A stretch of DNA of 64,000 nt from Bacteroidales bacterium (lineage in GTDB: Bacteria; Bacteroidota; Bacteroidia; Bacteroidales; F082): the NCBI GenBank assembly GCA_024400455.1, contig JAKSMU010000002.1:216039-280038 (forward strand), written 5' to 3'. Below the pieces are notes generated by a model. That model saw only the letters and a list, made by a program, of their open reading frames with translations. It searched no databases and was not told the DNA's origin. This document shows positions 54,493-62,700 of the stretch, piece after piece; position 1 is the stretch's first letter; the number at the start of each line of letters is the position of its first letter. A program made the translations under genes and the position numbers.

Positions 54493-54638
54493 TTTGTCAC
54501 AAAACTTTCAAAACATTTCCAAAACATTCTTTAGGTCGGTATCGGCGCCCAACCGGGCCGCCGATGGAAGCAAGCCGGTTGGCTGCTTCCTTGGATTGAA
54601 CAAGGTTTTGCCTATGTTTTGTGGGTTTTGTGAGATTT
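54493..54638 (-). repeat. Spacer element with twin hairpins, copy 3 (diverged)
   Basis: About 146 bp directly in front of the amidase start codon. The twin hairpins and flanks are identical to those of copies 1 and 2, while the ends differ at about a dozen positions. Just before the amidase ATG it carries a 20-codon open frame starting MFWKCFESF, the counterpart of the spanin-like protein's start. Confidence 0.65.
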
Positions 54639-54894
54639 AACTCAATCCTTCGATCATCCGCTTCAGTTCGGCATTCTCGAGCGTCAGCCGTGCGACCTGC
54701 GCCGAAAGGTTGACAATCTCCTGGCGCGCGTCGGTCAGCTCTGTGTAGACCCTTTTGTTTTCCTCGACGAGTTCGTAGATGGTCTGCTGCATCTCGCGGA
54801 TGGTCTTGTTCTGCCGCAGGCGGGTGGCCGCCAGCCAGCTGACAGCACCCGTTACGGGCACTGCCAGCGTGGTGATCCATTCGTAGGCGGTCAT
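54637..54894 (-). CDS. Small membrane protein with coiled coil (holin- or lysis-accessory-like)
   Basis: An 85-aa protein with one transmembrane segment near the N-terminus (about residues 5-24, WITTLAVPVTGAVSWLAA) and a regular leucine-zipper-like coiled coil (about 30-82). It starts 5 bases after the DUF6266 stop codon and is followed by the spacer element and the amidase gene. A membrane coiled-coil protein in front of an amidase gene resembles phage lysis modules; this is inference from position and shape only. Confidence 0.6.
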   Translation of the reverse strand: MTAYEWITTLAVPVTGAVSWLAATRLRQNKTIREMQQTIYELVEENKRVYTELTDARQEIVNLSAQVARLTLENAELKRMIEGLS

Positions 54895-54899
54895 GGCGT

Positions 54900-55562
54900 T
54901 CAGCGTTTTCTAGGTGGTCTTTCAGCGACAGCCATCGTGCCGAAGCCGTGGATGGCGACATGCGACTTGTAGAGGAAAGGAATGACGACGAACGCATCGT
55001 TTTCCTCCCAGCCGTGCTGTGCAGGGATTTCGTGCGATTCGGCATTCATCTTCTGCGTGGAGTTGAAGCAGTGGATGCTGCCCTTGGTCGCGTCGATGAC
55101 GATGAAAGCGCCGTAGTTTTCGAAGGCTTCTGCCGTCTTGTCGGCGTTGAAGCTCACGCTCAAGGCTTCGAGTTCTTCACCGTTGAGACGCGTTGCGACG
55201 GAGACCTCGCCGAAGTCGAGGGTCGAGGCGTTGCCGAGGGTGGTCAGCAACGAGGCGTCGAAATGCTTGCCGCTGTCGTCGACGGAGCAGGCTTCGGCCA
55301 GCTGCTTGAAAAGCAGGTTGCGGTACGTCTTGCCGCTGACCGGCTTCGGGAAGAAGGTCTTGAGCTGGTCTTCCGAGAGCTGTGCGGTGAGGGCGGTGAT
55401 TTCGGTGAAGAAATTGCGCTGCACGACCTGAGCGTCGGTCTTCGGGTTCTTGATTGACTGGGCGATGCCACGCATGTAGCTGATGCCCTTCCAGGAGGCG
55501 CCAATGACGGAGCCAACCTTACCGTTGAATCCTCCAAGGATTCCAGATTTGATTTTTCCCAT
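54900..55562 (-). CDS. DUF6266-family protein (second copy)
   Basis: A 220-aa protein starting MGKIKSGILGGFNGKVGSVIG, with WKGISYMRGIAQSIKNPKT soon after; this is the characteristic opening of DUF6266 proteins, small proteins found with amidase genes in mobile cassettes of Bacteroidota. The rest is beta-rich. Function unknown. It leads the minus-strand set (this gene, coiled-coil protein, amidase, spanin-like protein). The -7 box is at 55816-55823, leaving a leader of about 245 nucleotides with strong hairpins. Confidence 0.7.
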   Translation of the reverse strand: MGKIKSGILGGFNGKVGSVIGASWKGISYMRGIAQSIKNPKTDAQVVQRNFFTEITALTAQLSEDQLKTFFPKPVSGKTYRNLLFKQLAEACSVDDSGKHFDASLLTTLGNASTLDFGEVSVATRLNGEELEALSVSFNADKTAEAFENYGAFIVIDATKGSIHCFNSTQKMNAESHEIPAQHGWEENDAFVVIPFLYKSHVAIHGFGTMAVAERPPRKR

Positions 55563-55815
55563 GGTGTTTTGGTTTAGGGTTAAAGGTTAATAATTTTGGT
55601 TTTTGGTTTAGGTTCCCGCTTCCGCGGGGAATGGAGGTCTTGTCGTTATCAAATTAGCGGCGGCGTCCCATTATGGCGTTTAGTGTGAATTGCGTCCGCC
55701 GCCGCATTTCTATTAACTCCTAACGGCCTCCATTGACTACGTCGAATCTTCGATTTCCCGATGCAGTCGGGAATCTTGTGATGGTTTCAAAGAACGTTCT
55801 TTTGATTTCACAATG

Positions 55816-55823
55816 CAAATATA
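55816..55823 (-). promoter_or_regulatory. -7 promoter element of the DUF6266 (second copy) operon
   Basis: The minus strand reads TATATTTG. A near-palindrome lies just downstream, at the expected transcript start. Confidence 0.45.
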
Positions 55824-55911
55824 TAGCAAAAAAACGGGATATTGTCAAGCCTGTCCGTCATGTGCCGCAATGGGTTGCGATGTGCCGTCTGTGACCGCAA
55901 TGACTTTCTTT

Positions 55912-56026
55912 TCTGACCGCGAATTAAGCTAATCAAGCGAATGCCGGACGGCCCCATTAACTACGTTGAAATGTAAATTCGGCGTAGCCAATCTTCGATT
56001 TCGCTCAATTCGCCGGATTTGCAGTT
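55912..56026. repeat. Left copy of direct repeat flanking the RhuM-PLD gene
   Basis: A 21-bp word beginning TCTGACCGCGAATTAAGC at 55912-55932 and the word TCGCTCAATTCGCCGGATT at 56001-56019 both recur, in the same order, at 57084-57104 and 57119-57137. Confidence 0.65.
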
Positions 56027-56059
56027 TTTATTATAATCATTGATTTCCAGTATTATATC

Positions 56060-56101
56060 CGACAGCAAACGACAACAAACGATTACAGTCGACAACAAAC
56101 G
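56060..56101 (+). promoter_or_regulatory. Helically phased 10-bp repeats in front of the RhuM-PLD gene
   Basis: GACAGCAAAC (56061-56070), GACAACAAAC (56071-56080) and GACAACAAAC (56091-56100) sit on a 10-bp grid, with a degenerate unit GATTACAGTC filling the missing slot. Such phasing puts every copy on the same face of the DNA. The repeats lie about 40 bases upstream of a CACCTTTG -7-like box and 70 bases before the start codon. Confidence 0.5.
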
Positions 56102-56167
56102 TTTAATCAACGGCTTAGTCTTGACAAGTGTTGCACCTTTGCAGCGGAACAAAAACATTCACACACA

Positions 56168-57088
56168 ATGAACGAATTATCCATACCAACATCCCAATCG
56201 GGTGAAATAGTCCTTTACCAACCCGATGAAAATATTAGTTTAGAAGTGAAACTTGTGTCAGATACCGTGTGGCTTTCCATCGACCAGATGGCGCAATTAT
56301 TCGGAAGGGATAGGAGTGTCATTGGCAAACATGTAAGGTCTGTTTTTAGCGAAGGCGAGTTGACCAAAGAGTCAGTTTGGGCAAATTTTGCCTATACTGC
56401 CGCTGATGGCAAAACCTACAGGGTTGATTTCTATAATCTGGATATGATTATTTCGGTAGGTTACCGAGTGAAATCGAAACAAGGCGTCGTGTTTCGACAG
56501 TGGGCAAACGGAGTGCTCAAGGAATATCTTCTGCGCGGTTATGCTGTCAATCAGCAGTTTGTTGCTATGCAACGACAGGTTGATATGCGCCTTGACGAAC
56601 AGCAGGAAAGGATAATGAAAATCGAAAACAGGTTGCAATTGCAGCAGCAGCAAATCGATTTTTTCATCCGCACCAATCAGCCACCCATAGAAGGGGTCTT
56701 CTTCGAAGGCCAGATTTTTGACGCCTACCGTTTTGTGGAGGAATTGATAAAATCGGCACAACATGGCATTGTGCTTATTGACAATTATATCGACGCATCG
56801 GTCATCGATGTCTTGGGACATCGTGAAGCGGGTGTCAAGGCAGAAATCTACACTGAGACCGTCAGTACGGCCATCAGTCATGCTGCTACACTCTACAATG
56901 CACAGCACCCCGACATGAAAGTCGAGGTGCGTGCCTGTGCCAGCCGTTTCCACGATAGGTTTCTGATTATCGACGATGATGTGTATCATCTTGGAGCCTC
57001 CGTCAAGGACTTGGGCAAGCGGCTCTTTGCTTTCTCAAGGCTGGGCCTCGACAAAAGCATCATACTGCAGCAGCTTGGGGCAATCTGA
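56168..57088 (+). CDS. RhuM-family DNA-binding protein fused to a PLD-like domain
   Basis: A 306-aa protein. The N-terminal part (about residues 30-130) is a RhuM/ORF6N-like domain: VWLSIDQMAQLFGRDRSVIGKHVRSVF is the helix-turn-helix, and VDFYNLDMIISVGYRVKSKQGVVFRQWA the family signature. A coiled coil (about 140-168) follows, then a PLD-like C-terminal part in which His262-x-Arg264-x4-Asp269 (HDRFLIID) replaces HxKx4D, followed by YHLGASVKDLGK. Only one such motif is present, so a nuclease would have to work as a dimer. Proteins like this are common near mobile DNA in Bacteroidota and are suspected of defence roles. It is on the opposite strand to its neighbours and is bounded by direct repeats; its stop codon lies inside the right repeat. 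Confidence 0.78.
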   Translation: MNELSIPTSQSGEIVLYQPDENISLEVKLVSDTVWLSIDQMAQLFGRDRSVIGKHVRSVFSEGELTKESVWANFAYTAADGKTYRVDFYNLDMIISVGYRVKSKQGVVFRQWANGVLKEYLLRGYAVNQQFVAMQRQVDMRLDEQQERIMKIENRLQLQQQQIDFFIRTNQPPIEGVFFEGQIFDAYRFVEELIKSAQHGIVLIDNYIDASVIDVLGHREAGVKAEIYTETVSTAISHAATLYNAQHPDMKVEVRACASRFHDRFLIIDDDVYHLGASVKDLGKRLFAFSRLGLDKSIILQQLGAI

Positions 57089-57145
57089 CCGCGAATTAAG
57101 CTAACGGATAGTCCCATTCGCTCAATTCGCCGGATTCGCGGTCAA
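57084..57145. repeat. Right copy of direct repeat flanking the RhuM-PLD gene, forming a hairpin
   Basis: GACCGCGAAT at 57087-57096 and ATTCGCGGTC at 57134-57143 form a perfect 10-bp stem around the repeat. It may also serve as a terminator-like structure for the RhuM-PLD gene, although it has no T run. Confidence 0.65.
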
Positions 57146-57177
57146 TAGAATCAAATCTGAGGTCGTCAATATTGCGT

Positions 57178-57366
57178 TTACAGCGTCCCGTTCATCAGCC
57201 TCTCGATGTCGGCGACAGGGTAGAAGATACGCTTGCCGATCTTCGAGTAATGCAATGTCCCTTTCTGTCTCAGGCGGCGCAAGGTGCGCTGCGACAGCTG
57301 TGTGGCGACGATGACATCCAGTTCGTCGACAACCCCTCCTGGCAGTATATTCAGTTCCTTTTTCAT
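57178..57366 (-). CDS. Small helix-turn-helix (excisionase/MerR-like) protein
   Basis: A 62-aa protein with the layout of an excisionase-type HTH: LSQRTLRRLRQKGTLHYSKIG (recognition helix and wing) then RIFYPVADIERLM, the common ending of the HTH_17 family. These proteins bind DNA as recombination directionality factors or regulators. Its ATG overlaps the stop codon of the DUF6266 gene by four bases (ATGA), so the two are translationally coupled. No integrase gene is in the window. Confidence 0.75.
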   Translation of the reverse strand: MKKELNILPGGVVDELDVIVATQLSQRTLRRLRQKGTLHYSKIGKRIFYPVADIERLMNGTL

Positions 57367-57980
57367 AGCTTGGCCTCCCCGAGATACACGCTGTCGCTGA
57401 TGGCGTTGCCGTGGATGTTGCAGAAAGTGGCGTAGAGGTGGTAGCTGCCTTTTGCCGTTGCGGGCAGTTCGATGGAGCAGTGTCGCTCGAAGCGGTGCGG
57501 CATGCGCTGCGCCCCGAGGTCCGACAGGTAGGTCATCGTGTCGGGGTTGTAGAGCAGCCAGACGAGGCGGTCGGTGGCGTCGCTCATGATGAGCCGGGTG
57601 TTGTCGTTCCAGCTGAGGTGCAGCGTGCGCCCCTCGAGGGTGAAGGCGCCGCCTTCCATGGCGCAGAGCGGCCCCTGGGTGAGCGCCATTTTTGAGGCGT
57701 CGATGCCGACCTTGCCGCCTTCGGCGGTGCAGGCCTGGCGGATGCTGCTGCTGAAAGCAGCCTTCGACAAGCCCTTGACGGGGAAGGCGCGGAAATATTC
57801 TTTCAGCGGCGTGAGCCATTGCTGCATGGCGGTGAACTTGGCCTGCTGCAGCAGCTGGGCAGGGCTTTGCGGTTTCTTTTGCTTCGGGGCGAGTGTGCGC
57901 ACGCACTGCTGTCCGTCCCTGACGTAGTAGACCAGATGGCCTACGCGGCCTATGACAAGGCCATTCATTACTTTTGCCAT
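57363..57980 (-). CDS. DUF6266-family protein (first copy)
   Basis: A 205-aa protein with MAKVMNGLVIGRVGHLVYYVRDGQQCVRTLAP at the N-terminus, a DUF6266 opening in altered form, and a similar beta-rich body to the copy at 54900-55562 (SWNDNTRLIMSDATD, SIELPATAKGSYHLYATF). GC content is clearly higher than in the surrounding genes. It has its own -7 box at 58093-58100. The short HTH gene overlaps its end. Confidence 0.62.
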   Translation of the reverse strand: MAKVMNGLVIGRVGHLVYYVRDGQQCVRTLAPKQKKPQSPAQLLQQAKFTAMQQWLTPLKEYFRAFPVKGLSKAAFSSSIRQACTAEGGKVGIDASKMALTQGPLCAMEGGAFTLEGRTLHLSWNDNTRLIMSDATDRLVWLLYNPDTMTYLSDLGAQRMPHRFERHCSIELPATAKGSYHLYATFCNIHGNAISDSVYLGEAKL

Positions 57981-58092
57981 TGTAGTAAGGTTTTAGTGAA
58001 TAATTGCGTTAAGGGACTCTTATGCGCTACATGATTCCCACCCGGGCGGGTGGCAGCAAAAACCGGCATCCCGATGACTGGCTTTGCCGATG

Positions 58093-58100
58093 CAAAGATA
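58093..58100 (-). promoter_or_regulatory. -7 promoter element of the DUF6266 (first copy)-HTH pair
   Basis: The minus strand reads TATCTTTG, 113 bases upstream of the start codon. Confidence 0.5.
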
Positions 58101-58274
58101 ATGAAAACAAGCGACATGGGCAATGCCAAGGCCGTGTTTTTTGCACACCGTCCGGCATTTTTTTGAGTGTTCTCTCCGCTGCGCAGCGAAGCGGAGTGGG
58201 AGGGAAGCGGCAGGAGGCTGGATGCGGAGGCAGCCTTGGTACGGCCTTGGTATAGCCCAGCATTCAGCATGGCG

Positions 58275-58519
58275 ATTTTGTCATTTTGTCATTTGTCAAA
58301 AAATCACAATAAGCGATTTCGATGTCCCAATCGCTTTTCGCCTGTTTATAATACCTAATTAATAATATATTATTAATAATTTTATTAATAGGTGACAAAT
58401 GGCGAAGAGGTTGAATTTGCTTATTGTGACAAAATGACAAATGACTTTTTGACAAAATGAATTTTGTTATATCGTTGATAATGAGTTTGTTGTGTAAAAA
58501 TAGCATTGTGATTTTGTCA
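58275..58519. repeat. TGACAAA iterons in a long imperfect inverted repeat with AT-rich centre
   Basis: TTTGTCA at 58277, 58285, 58292 and 58513 and TGACAAA at 58393, 58427, 58435 and 58450 give eight 7-bp sites. Arms 58275-58316 and 58417-58458 are imperfect complements of each other (including GCTTATTGTGA and its complement). The centre (about 58346-58392) is almost pure A and T. It lies between the leftward genes and the rightward VirE-like remnant, and has the form of an iteron-type replication or regulatory region. Confidence 0.6.
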
Positions 58520-58553
58520 CAACTAAGTTGAAAGTTTTTGTTGGCAAATTCCA

Positions 58554-58950
58554 TCACTTCAGGCCGATGAAGTCGCTCAGAGGACGGATTTTGGCGCGGT
58601 AGGTGTTGAGGCGTTGGCGCAAATCGATGTCTTTTGCAAAAGGAATCCCCTTGCTGTTGTCGAAAAGTAGGACGATGTAGTAGGGCGCGTGCTCGGGCGA
58701 GAAGCCGTGCTGTTCGAGGGTCTCGCGCGTCCAAATCTGAATTTTTTAATTAGAACCAGACAAAACACCATGTAGTTCTCTTCTAAACTCGTTTTCATTA
58801 TTGTAATTGTAAAACGGAACACCCGTAATCAAAAAATGGTCACTTCCAATTTCAATGGTCATTTTATCATCACGCATTTTCTTGAGAAAATCTTCTTTCC
58901 ATTTGTCCTTGCTATCCAAATGTCCGCCTTTCGGTTCAATGAAAACTTGC
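58554..58950 (-). pseudogene. C-terminal fragment of a type III restriction-type endonuclease, with internal stop
   Basis: Frame from about 58950: VFIEPKGGHLDSKDKWKEDFL contains the EPKG active-site motif of the C-terminal nuclease domain of type III Res subunits; YNYNNENEFRREL and a TAA at 58746-58748 follow. The same frame then continues without interruption for 63 codons (IQIWTRETLEQHGF ... RPLSDFIGLK) to a stop at 58554-58556; I do not recognise this second part. Nothing of the helicase domains remains, and on the 5' side the frame runs into antisense of the VirE-like remnant, so this is a broken insertion. Confidence 0.5.
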
Positions 58951-59285
58951 AGAACGATGGCGACTCGCTGAAAATGGGACCCGAGAGCAAGGCCTGTGTC
59001 GACTTCGCCAAACTGATGGCGGAATATGCGCTGAAATACCAGATGGAGCTGTTCGGCGAGCAACTGCTTGAAAACGTCACGGTGCTGACGGCATCGGGCA
59101 GAAAGACCAAAAACAAGAGCCTGTTCGATGAACTGCCTGTGGAGTTTACAAAGGACGAAATCAAGAAAAGACTTCCCGAGTTGAAAGGGGAGGCGTTAAG
59201 AAAGATGATTTACAGGTGGCTCAGGGATGATTTAATTGAAAAGATAGGCTCTAACCAATGGCGCAAGAAACGGAAAGACGAATGA
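58945..59285 (+). pseudogene. C-terminal fragment of a VirE/DUF3987-like protein
   Basis: About 110 codons to a stop at 59283-59285: DGDSLKMGPESKACVDFAKLMAEYALKYQMELFGEQ, then GRKTKNKSLFDELPVEFT, and a winged-helix-like end (KGEALRKMIYRWLRDDLIEKIG). This resembles the C-terminal region of VirE/DUF3987 proteins of Bacteroidota cassettes, in which a primase-like or P-loop N-terminal part precedes it. That N-terminal part is missing; about position 58945-58955 the frame meets the restriction-enzyme fragment on the other strand. An ATG at 58836 opens the frame but those first codons are antisense of the other fragment, so I do not count them. Confidence 0.5.
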
Positions 59286-59290
59286 AAATG

Positions 59291-59329
59291 AAACGCCGAG
59301 GGTGTCGCTTTGATGCCCTCGGCGTTTTT
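59291..59329 (+). terminator. Terminator at the right edge of the cassette
   Basis: AAACGCCGAGGG and the complementary CCCTCGGCGTTT form an 11- to 12-bp stem with a 12-base loop and a T run. Confidence 0.85.
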
Positions 59330-59336
59330 GGTATCG

Positions 59337-59367
59337 AAAAGGCGACTCCCAAAAATGGTCGCCCTTT
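59337..59367. terminator. Second hairpin terminator
   Basis: AAAGGCGAC and GTCGCC(C)TTT pair with one bulged C; T-rich sequence follows. Confidence 0.65.
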
Positions 59368-59470
59368 CTTTATTGATAGGGTTGGAAACAAAGTAAATCC
59401 GTGATTGATAGAATCTTATCAATTTTTGAAAATATTATCTAAAACATACGTTCCGATGAGAGATTTTTCA

Positions 59471-59478
59471 TAATTTTG
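59471..59478 (+). promoter_or_regulatory. Probable -7 promoter element of the adhesin gene
   Basis: TAATTTTG lies 319 bases before the start codon at 59797. No better match is nearer. Confidence 0.4.
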
Positions 59479-59796
59479 CGCTCGTATTGGATCCATACAC
59501 AAGAATGACGCATAGTCAAATTTTCATGAAGCGCAATGTAATTGCGGCAGATCGTTTTTTTTGTGCTGCCGCCTTGTCATTAGTCGGATTTCCCCAGTCC
59601 GATAGGCTTCCTCAATACAACTTCGCCAAAACCATTTTTGCCTGTCTCGCTTTTGTCTCTCGGCTTTTTGCCAGATGTGGGATTGTTGTGAGAAAACCAA
59701 ACCATTTTTCATTGAACGCTATGGCGGTAAAACGCTGTGGGTTCAACATTAAGCTTAATGTATTTATTTTATTATTAACCAAATTTTTAAACAATC

Positions 59797-62700
59797 ATGA
59801 GAAAGAGTATTTTCACTCTGATTCTGTCATTGCTTGTGGGCTTCTTGGCTCCGGGCTTGGCAAAGGCTGATGTCATCATCGGCGATGGTACGAACTCGGA
59901 CAGATCCATTCCGTTCGACGTGTACTACTACAACTCGTGGCAAGAATCCGTCTATCTTGCAGAAGAGATTGGCGGACCTTGCGTCATCAACTCAATCGCA
60001 TGGTATTGCGATTATGCTTCATCGCTCAGCTGCAGCGATTTGCGTATCTACTTTGGTGAGGTTGAAAAGGAAGGCTTCGCATCCGACTCCAACGAGTGGA
60101 CGCCAGCCGAAGACCTCGTCCTGGTCTATTCACATGCTACAACGCTTGGCACATCTACTGGTTGGCAAGTGTTCACCTTGGACACTCCATTCTACTATGA
60201 TGGCAACGACAACCTTGCTATTGCAGTGGCAAGAAGGTCAAGCAGCTATTCTTCATCAATGAAGTGGCGTTATACTTATCATGTGGCCCGCACCAACACC
60301 AGACATTCTGACAGCGACGCAAGCGTTGCCCAGCATCCTGGTCTCATTGATGGTTCAACCACAGGTAAGGTTCCGAACATCAAGCTCGGTACTTCAGCTT
60401 ACAACCCAACAGGTTGCATTAAGCCTATCTCGGCCATGCAGACCCGCGGCACTGTCAGCTCAGCCACCATTTCATGGGTTCCTTTCCCTGGCACAAACAA
60501 CTTCGATGTGTACGTTTCATTGGACGGCACCGTTCCAGGCAGAAACACTACCCCTACGGCTTCCAACGTTACAGGCACAAGCTACACGTTCTACAACCTG
60601 AACCCATCGAGCGGTTACATGGCCTACGTCCGTGCAAGCCAGAATGGTCAGCACAGCGCATGGCGTAGCGTTTCTGTCGCTACCCGTCTTGACATTGCTG
60701 GTGAAGGTACAGCCCTGAACCCATACATGATTAGAACTTTGGATGATATGAACGCTTTGGATGCTGCTGTTACGGCAAACTATCCTACCCAAGGCAAGCA
60801 CTTCCTGCTGATGAATGACATCGAAGGAGTGACAAACCCAATCGGTGATGGTGATCATTGGTTCCAAGGTGAATTCGACGGTAATGGCAAGACCCTTGAC
60901 CTCAATATGCTTTCATACGACTCACACACAGCTGTATTTGCTTCACTCGGACCTGGCGCCAACATTCATGACCTTACTGTGACTGGTTCTATGAAGGCTT
61001 ACGGCAAGTATAACGGCGGTATTGCCGGTGAAGTCGATGTAACCGAAACTTTTGATTTCTCACCAGTCATCATTGACAACTGCGTGTGTAATCTCAGCAC
61101 ATTCATTGCCGGTGCTAATTATACTGGCGGTATTCTGGGTCTCCAGGATGTCGGTAGCGGTGTCGAACACATTCAGCACACTCCTGTCATCGTTTCCAAC
61201 TGCGTCAACTATGCATACGTCAATGTAACAAGCTATGACTATGTCGGTGGTATCGTCGGTGAACTCGGTGGCCGTGGTGTTATCGACAACTGCATCAACT
61301 ACGGTGAAGTCAAGGGTGACTACTATGTAGGTGGTATTACAGGTTACACCCGCTACTACGGTGTCGTCACCAACTGCGGCAACCATGGCACCATCAATGG
61401 TTCCTTGAGAGTCGGTGGTATTGTCGGTTGGCAGAAAGGCGGTTCAACCTGCAACAGCTACAATGTGGGTAGCGTTACCGGTTCTACACAGTGTGGTGGT
61501 GCTTGCGGTTATATCCAGGCTGCTAATACAACTGACAGCTATGTCGAATTGCGCAACAACTACAATGCCGGTACCGTCAGCGGTCAGGCTGCCCTTTTCG
61601 GTGATGTCGAAATCACTGATGCCAACGGCATTTATACCGATGCCAACTACTACAAGGCTGGCACACACAGCACACCATACGTTAGCTCAAGCACTTATAA
61701 CTTTGCCAGCTATGCCAACCATCTGTCGAGCTTCACACAGAACGGAACAACCTGCACTTTGGCTTCGGCCGGCTTTGGCGGTTCAACCAACCTGCTTGCC
61801 GCTCTGAATGCTTGGAGAGACCAAGATGCTGAGGCTTACAATTTATGGTATGAAGATACCTATATGAACAATGCCGGTCTGCCTTGGTTCAAGGAACCAG
61901 TTGCCCCAGGCCTTATCGTCGAACCTAACCCAGTGGCTATGGGCGACCGCCCAATCGGCGCTTGGATGCACCCTGTTGAAGTTGCTCTGTATAACAACAG
62001 CGGCGAAGTCGTCAGCATCAACGGTATCGACTTCGAAAACAACAACTTCTATGTCAACGAGACTGGCTTCACACAGCCATTCACGATGAACCCATACGAA
62101 AGAGTCATCCTCAATATCGGCCATAACGTCGAAGCTACACCAGAAGCTGGTGAAGTCACCGACAATCTGGTTGTCGATTATGTCAACCGTATTGCCATCA
62201 TCACTCCTATTACTGGTAACGCCTACACACCTGAAATTCCTGACGTAGTCGAAATGCCACAGGTTGTAACTTCATTCCCATACGTTACCACACAGGAAAC
62301 TTCAACCATTTATGACAACTACTATCTGCCTGGCCAGAATTTCGATGGTCCTGATGCAGTCTACAAACTTGTCATCACTGAAGAAATGAACCTGAATGCA
62401 GCCATCACCGAAGGTGAACAGGCTAAGTTGGCCCTCTACGCTGAAGACTTCGGCGGTGAACCTGGCCCAGGTTTGTACAACTTCATCAGCAACCCATTCG
62501 AAGGCACCGATGAATATCCAGTCAGCAATGGCGGTGACGATCCTATCACCAACATGACCTTGACTCCAGGTACCTATTATCTGGTTGCTTCTTCAAGAAG
62601 TTACGACTTCACTTTGGAAATCAATGCTGATGCTCTGCCATGCCCAGAACAAGCTCTCGATCCAGAACCAGGTGACGATACAGACGGCATCGACCCAGCT

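Larger units (their letters stand above)
55563..56167. other. Gene-free region with hairpins and repeats between the DUF6266 and RhuM-PLD genes
   Basis: No gene is seen. It holds the structured leader of the DUF6266 gene (GC-rich stem GCGGCGG/CCGCCGC about 55662-55708; stem GATTTCCCGA/TCGGGAATC about 55751-55774; near-palindrome around CAAAGAACGTTC about 55787-55805), the left copy of the repeat flanking the RhuM-PLD gene, and that gene's operator-like repeats. Confidence 0.7.
57981..58553. other. Gene-free control region of the cassette
   Basis: No credible gene. It contains the promoter of the DUF6266 gene (58093-58100), stem CCACCCG/CGGGTGG (58039-58054), the stem CTCCGCT/AGCGGAG (about 58171-58193), and the AT-rich repeat region at 58275-58519. 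Confidence 0.65.
59286..59796. other. Gene-free region and long leader of the adhesin gene
   Basis: Two terminator hairpins (59291-59329 and 59337-59367), then the probable adhesin promoter (TAATTTTG, 59471-59478) and a leader of about 310 bases. The leader contains open frames but none with convincing codon use, and I see no named riboswitch. Confidence 0.6.

Noticed and set aside
54497..55045. A 182-codon frame across the spacer, the coiled-coil gene and the end of the DUF6266 gene
   Set aside because: It overlaps two better genes in another frame and has Arg/His-rich, shadow-like composition; the diverged spacer also shifts frame by one base relative to the other copies.
58264..58734. A 156-codon minus-strand frame over the iteron region
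   Set aside because: The composition is unlike a protein, it runs through the repeat arms, and it lies in a different frame from the recognisable restriction-type fragment.
59487..59870. A 127-codon frame in the adhesin leader
   Set aside because: It overlaps the start of the adhesin gene in another frame and has no recognisable features; codon use is unlike the neighbours.
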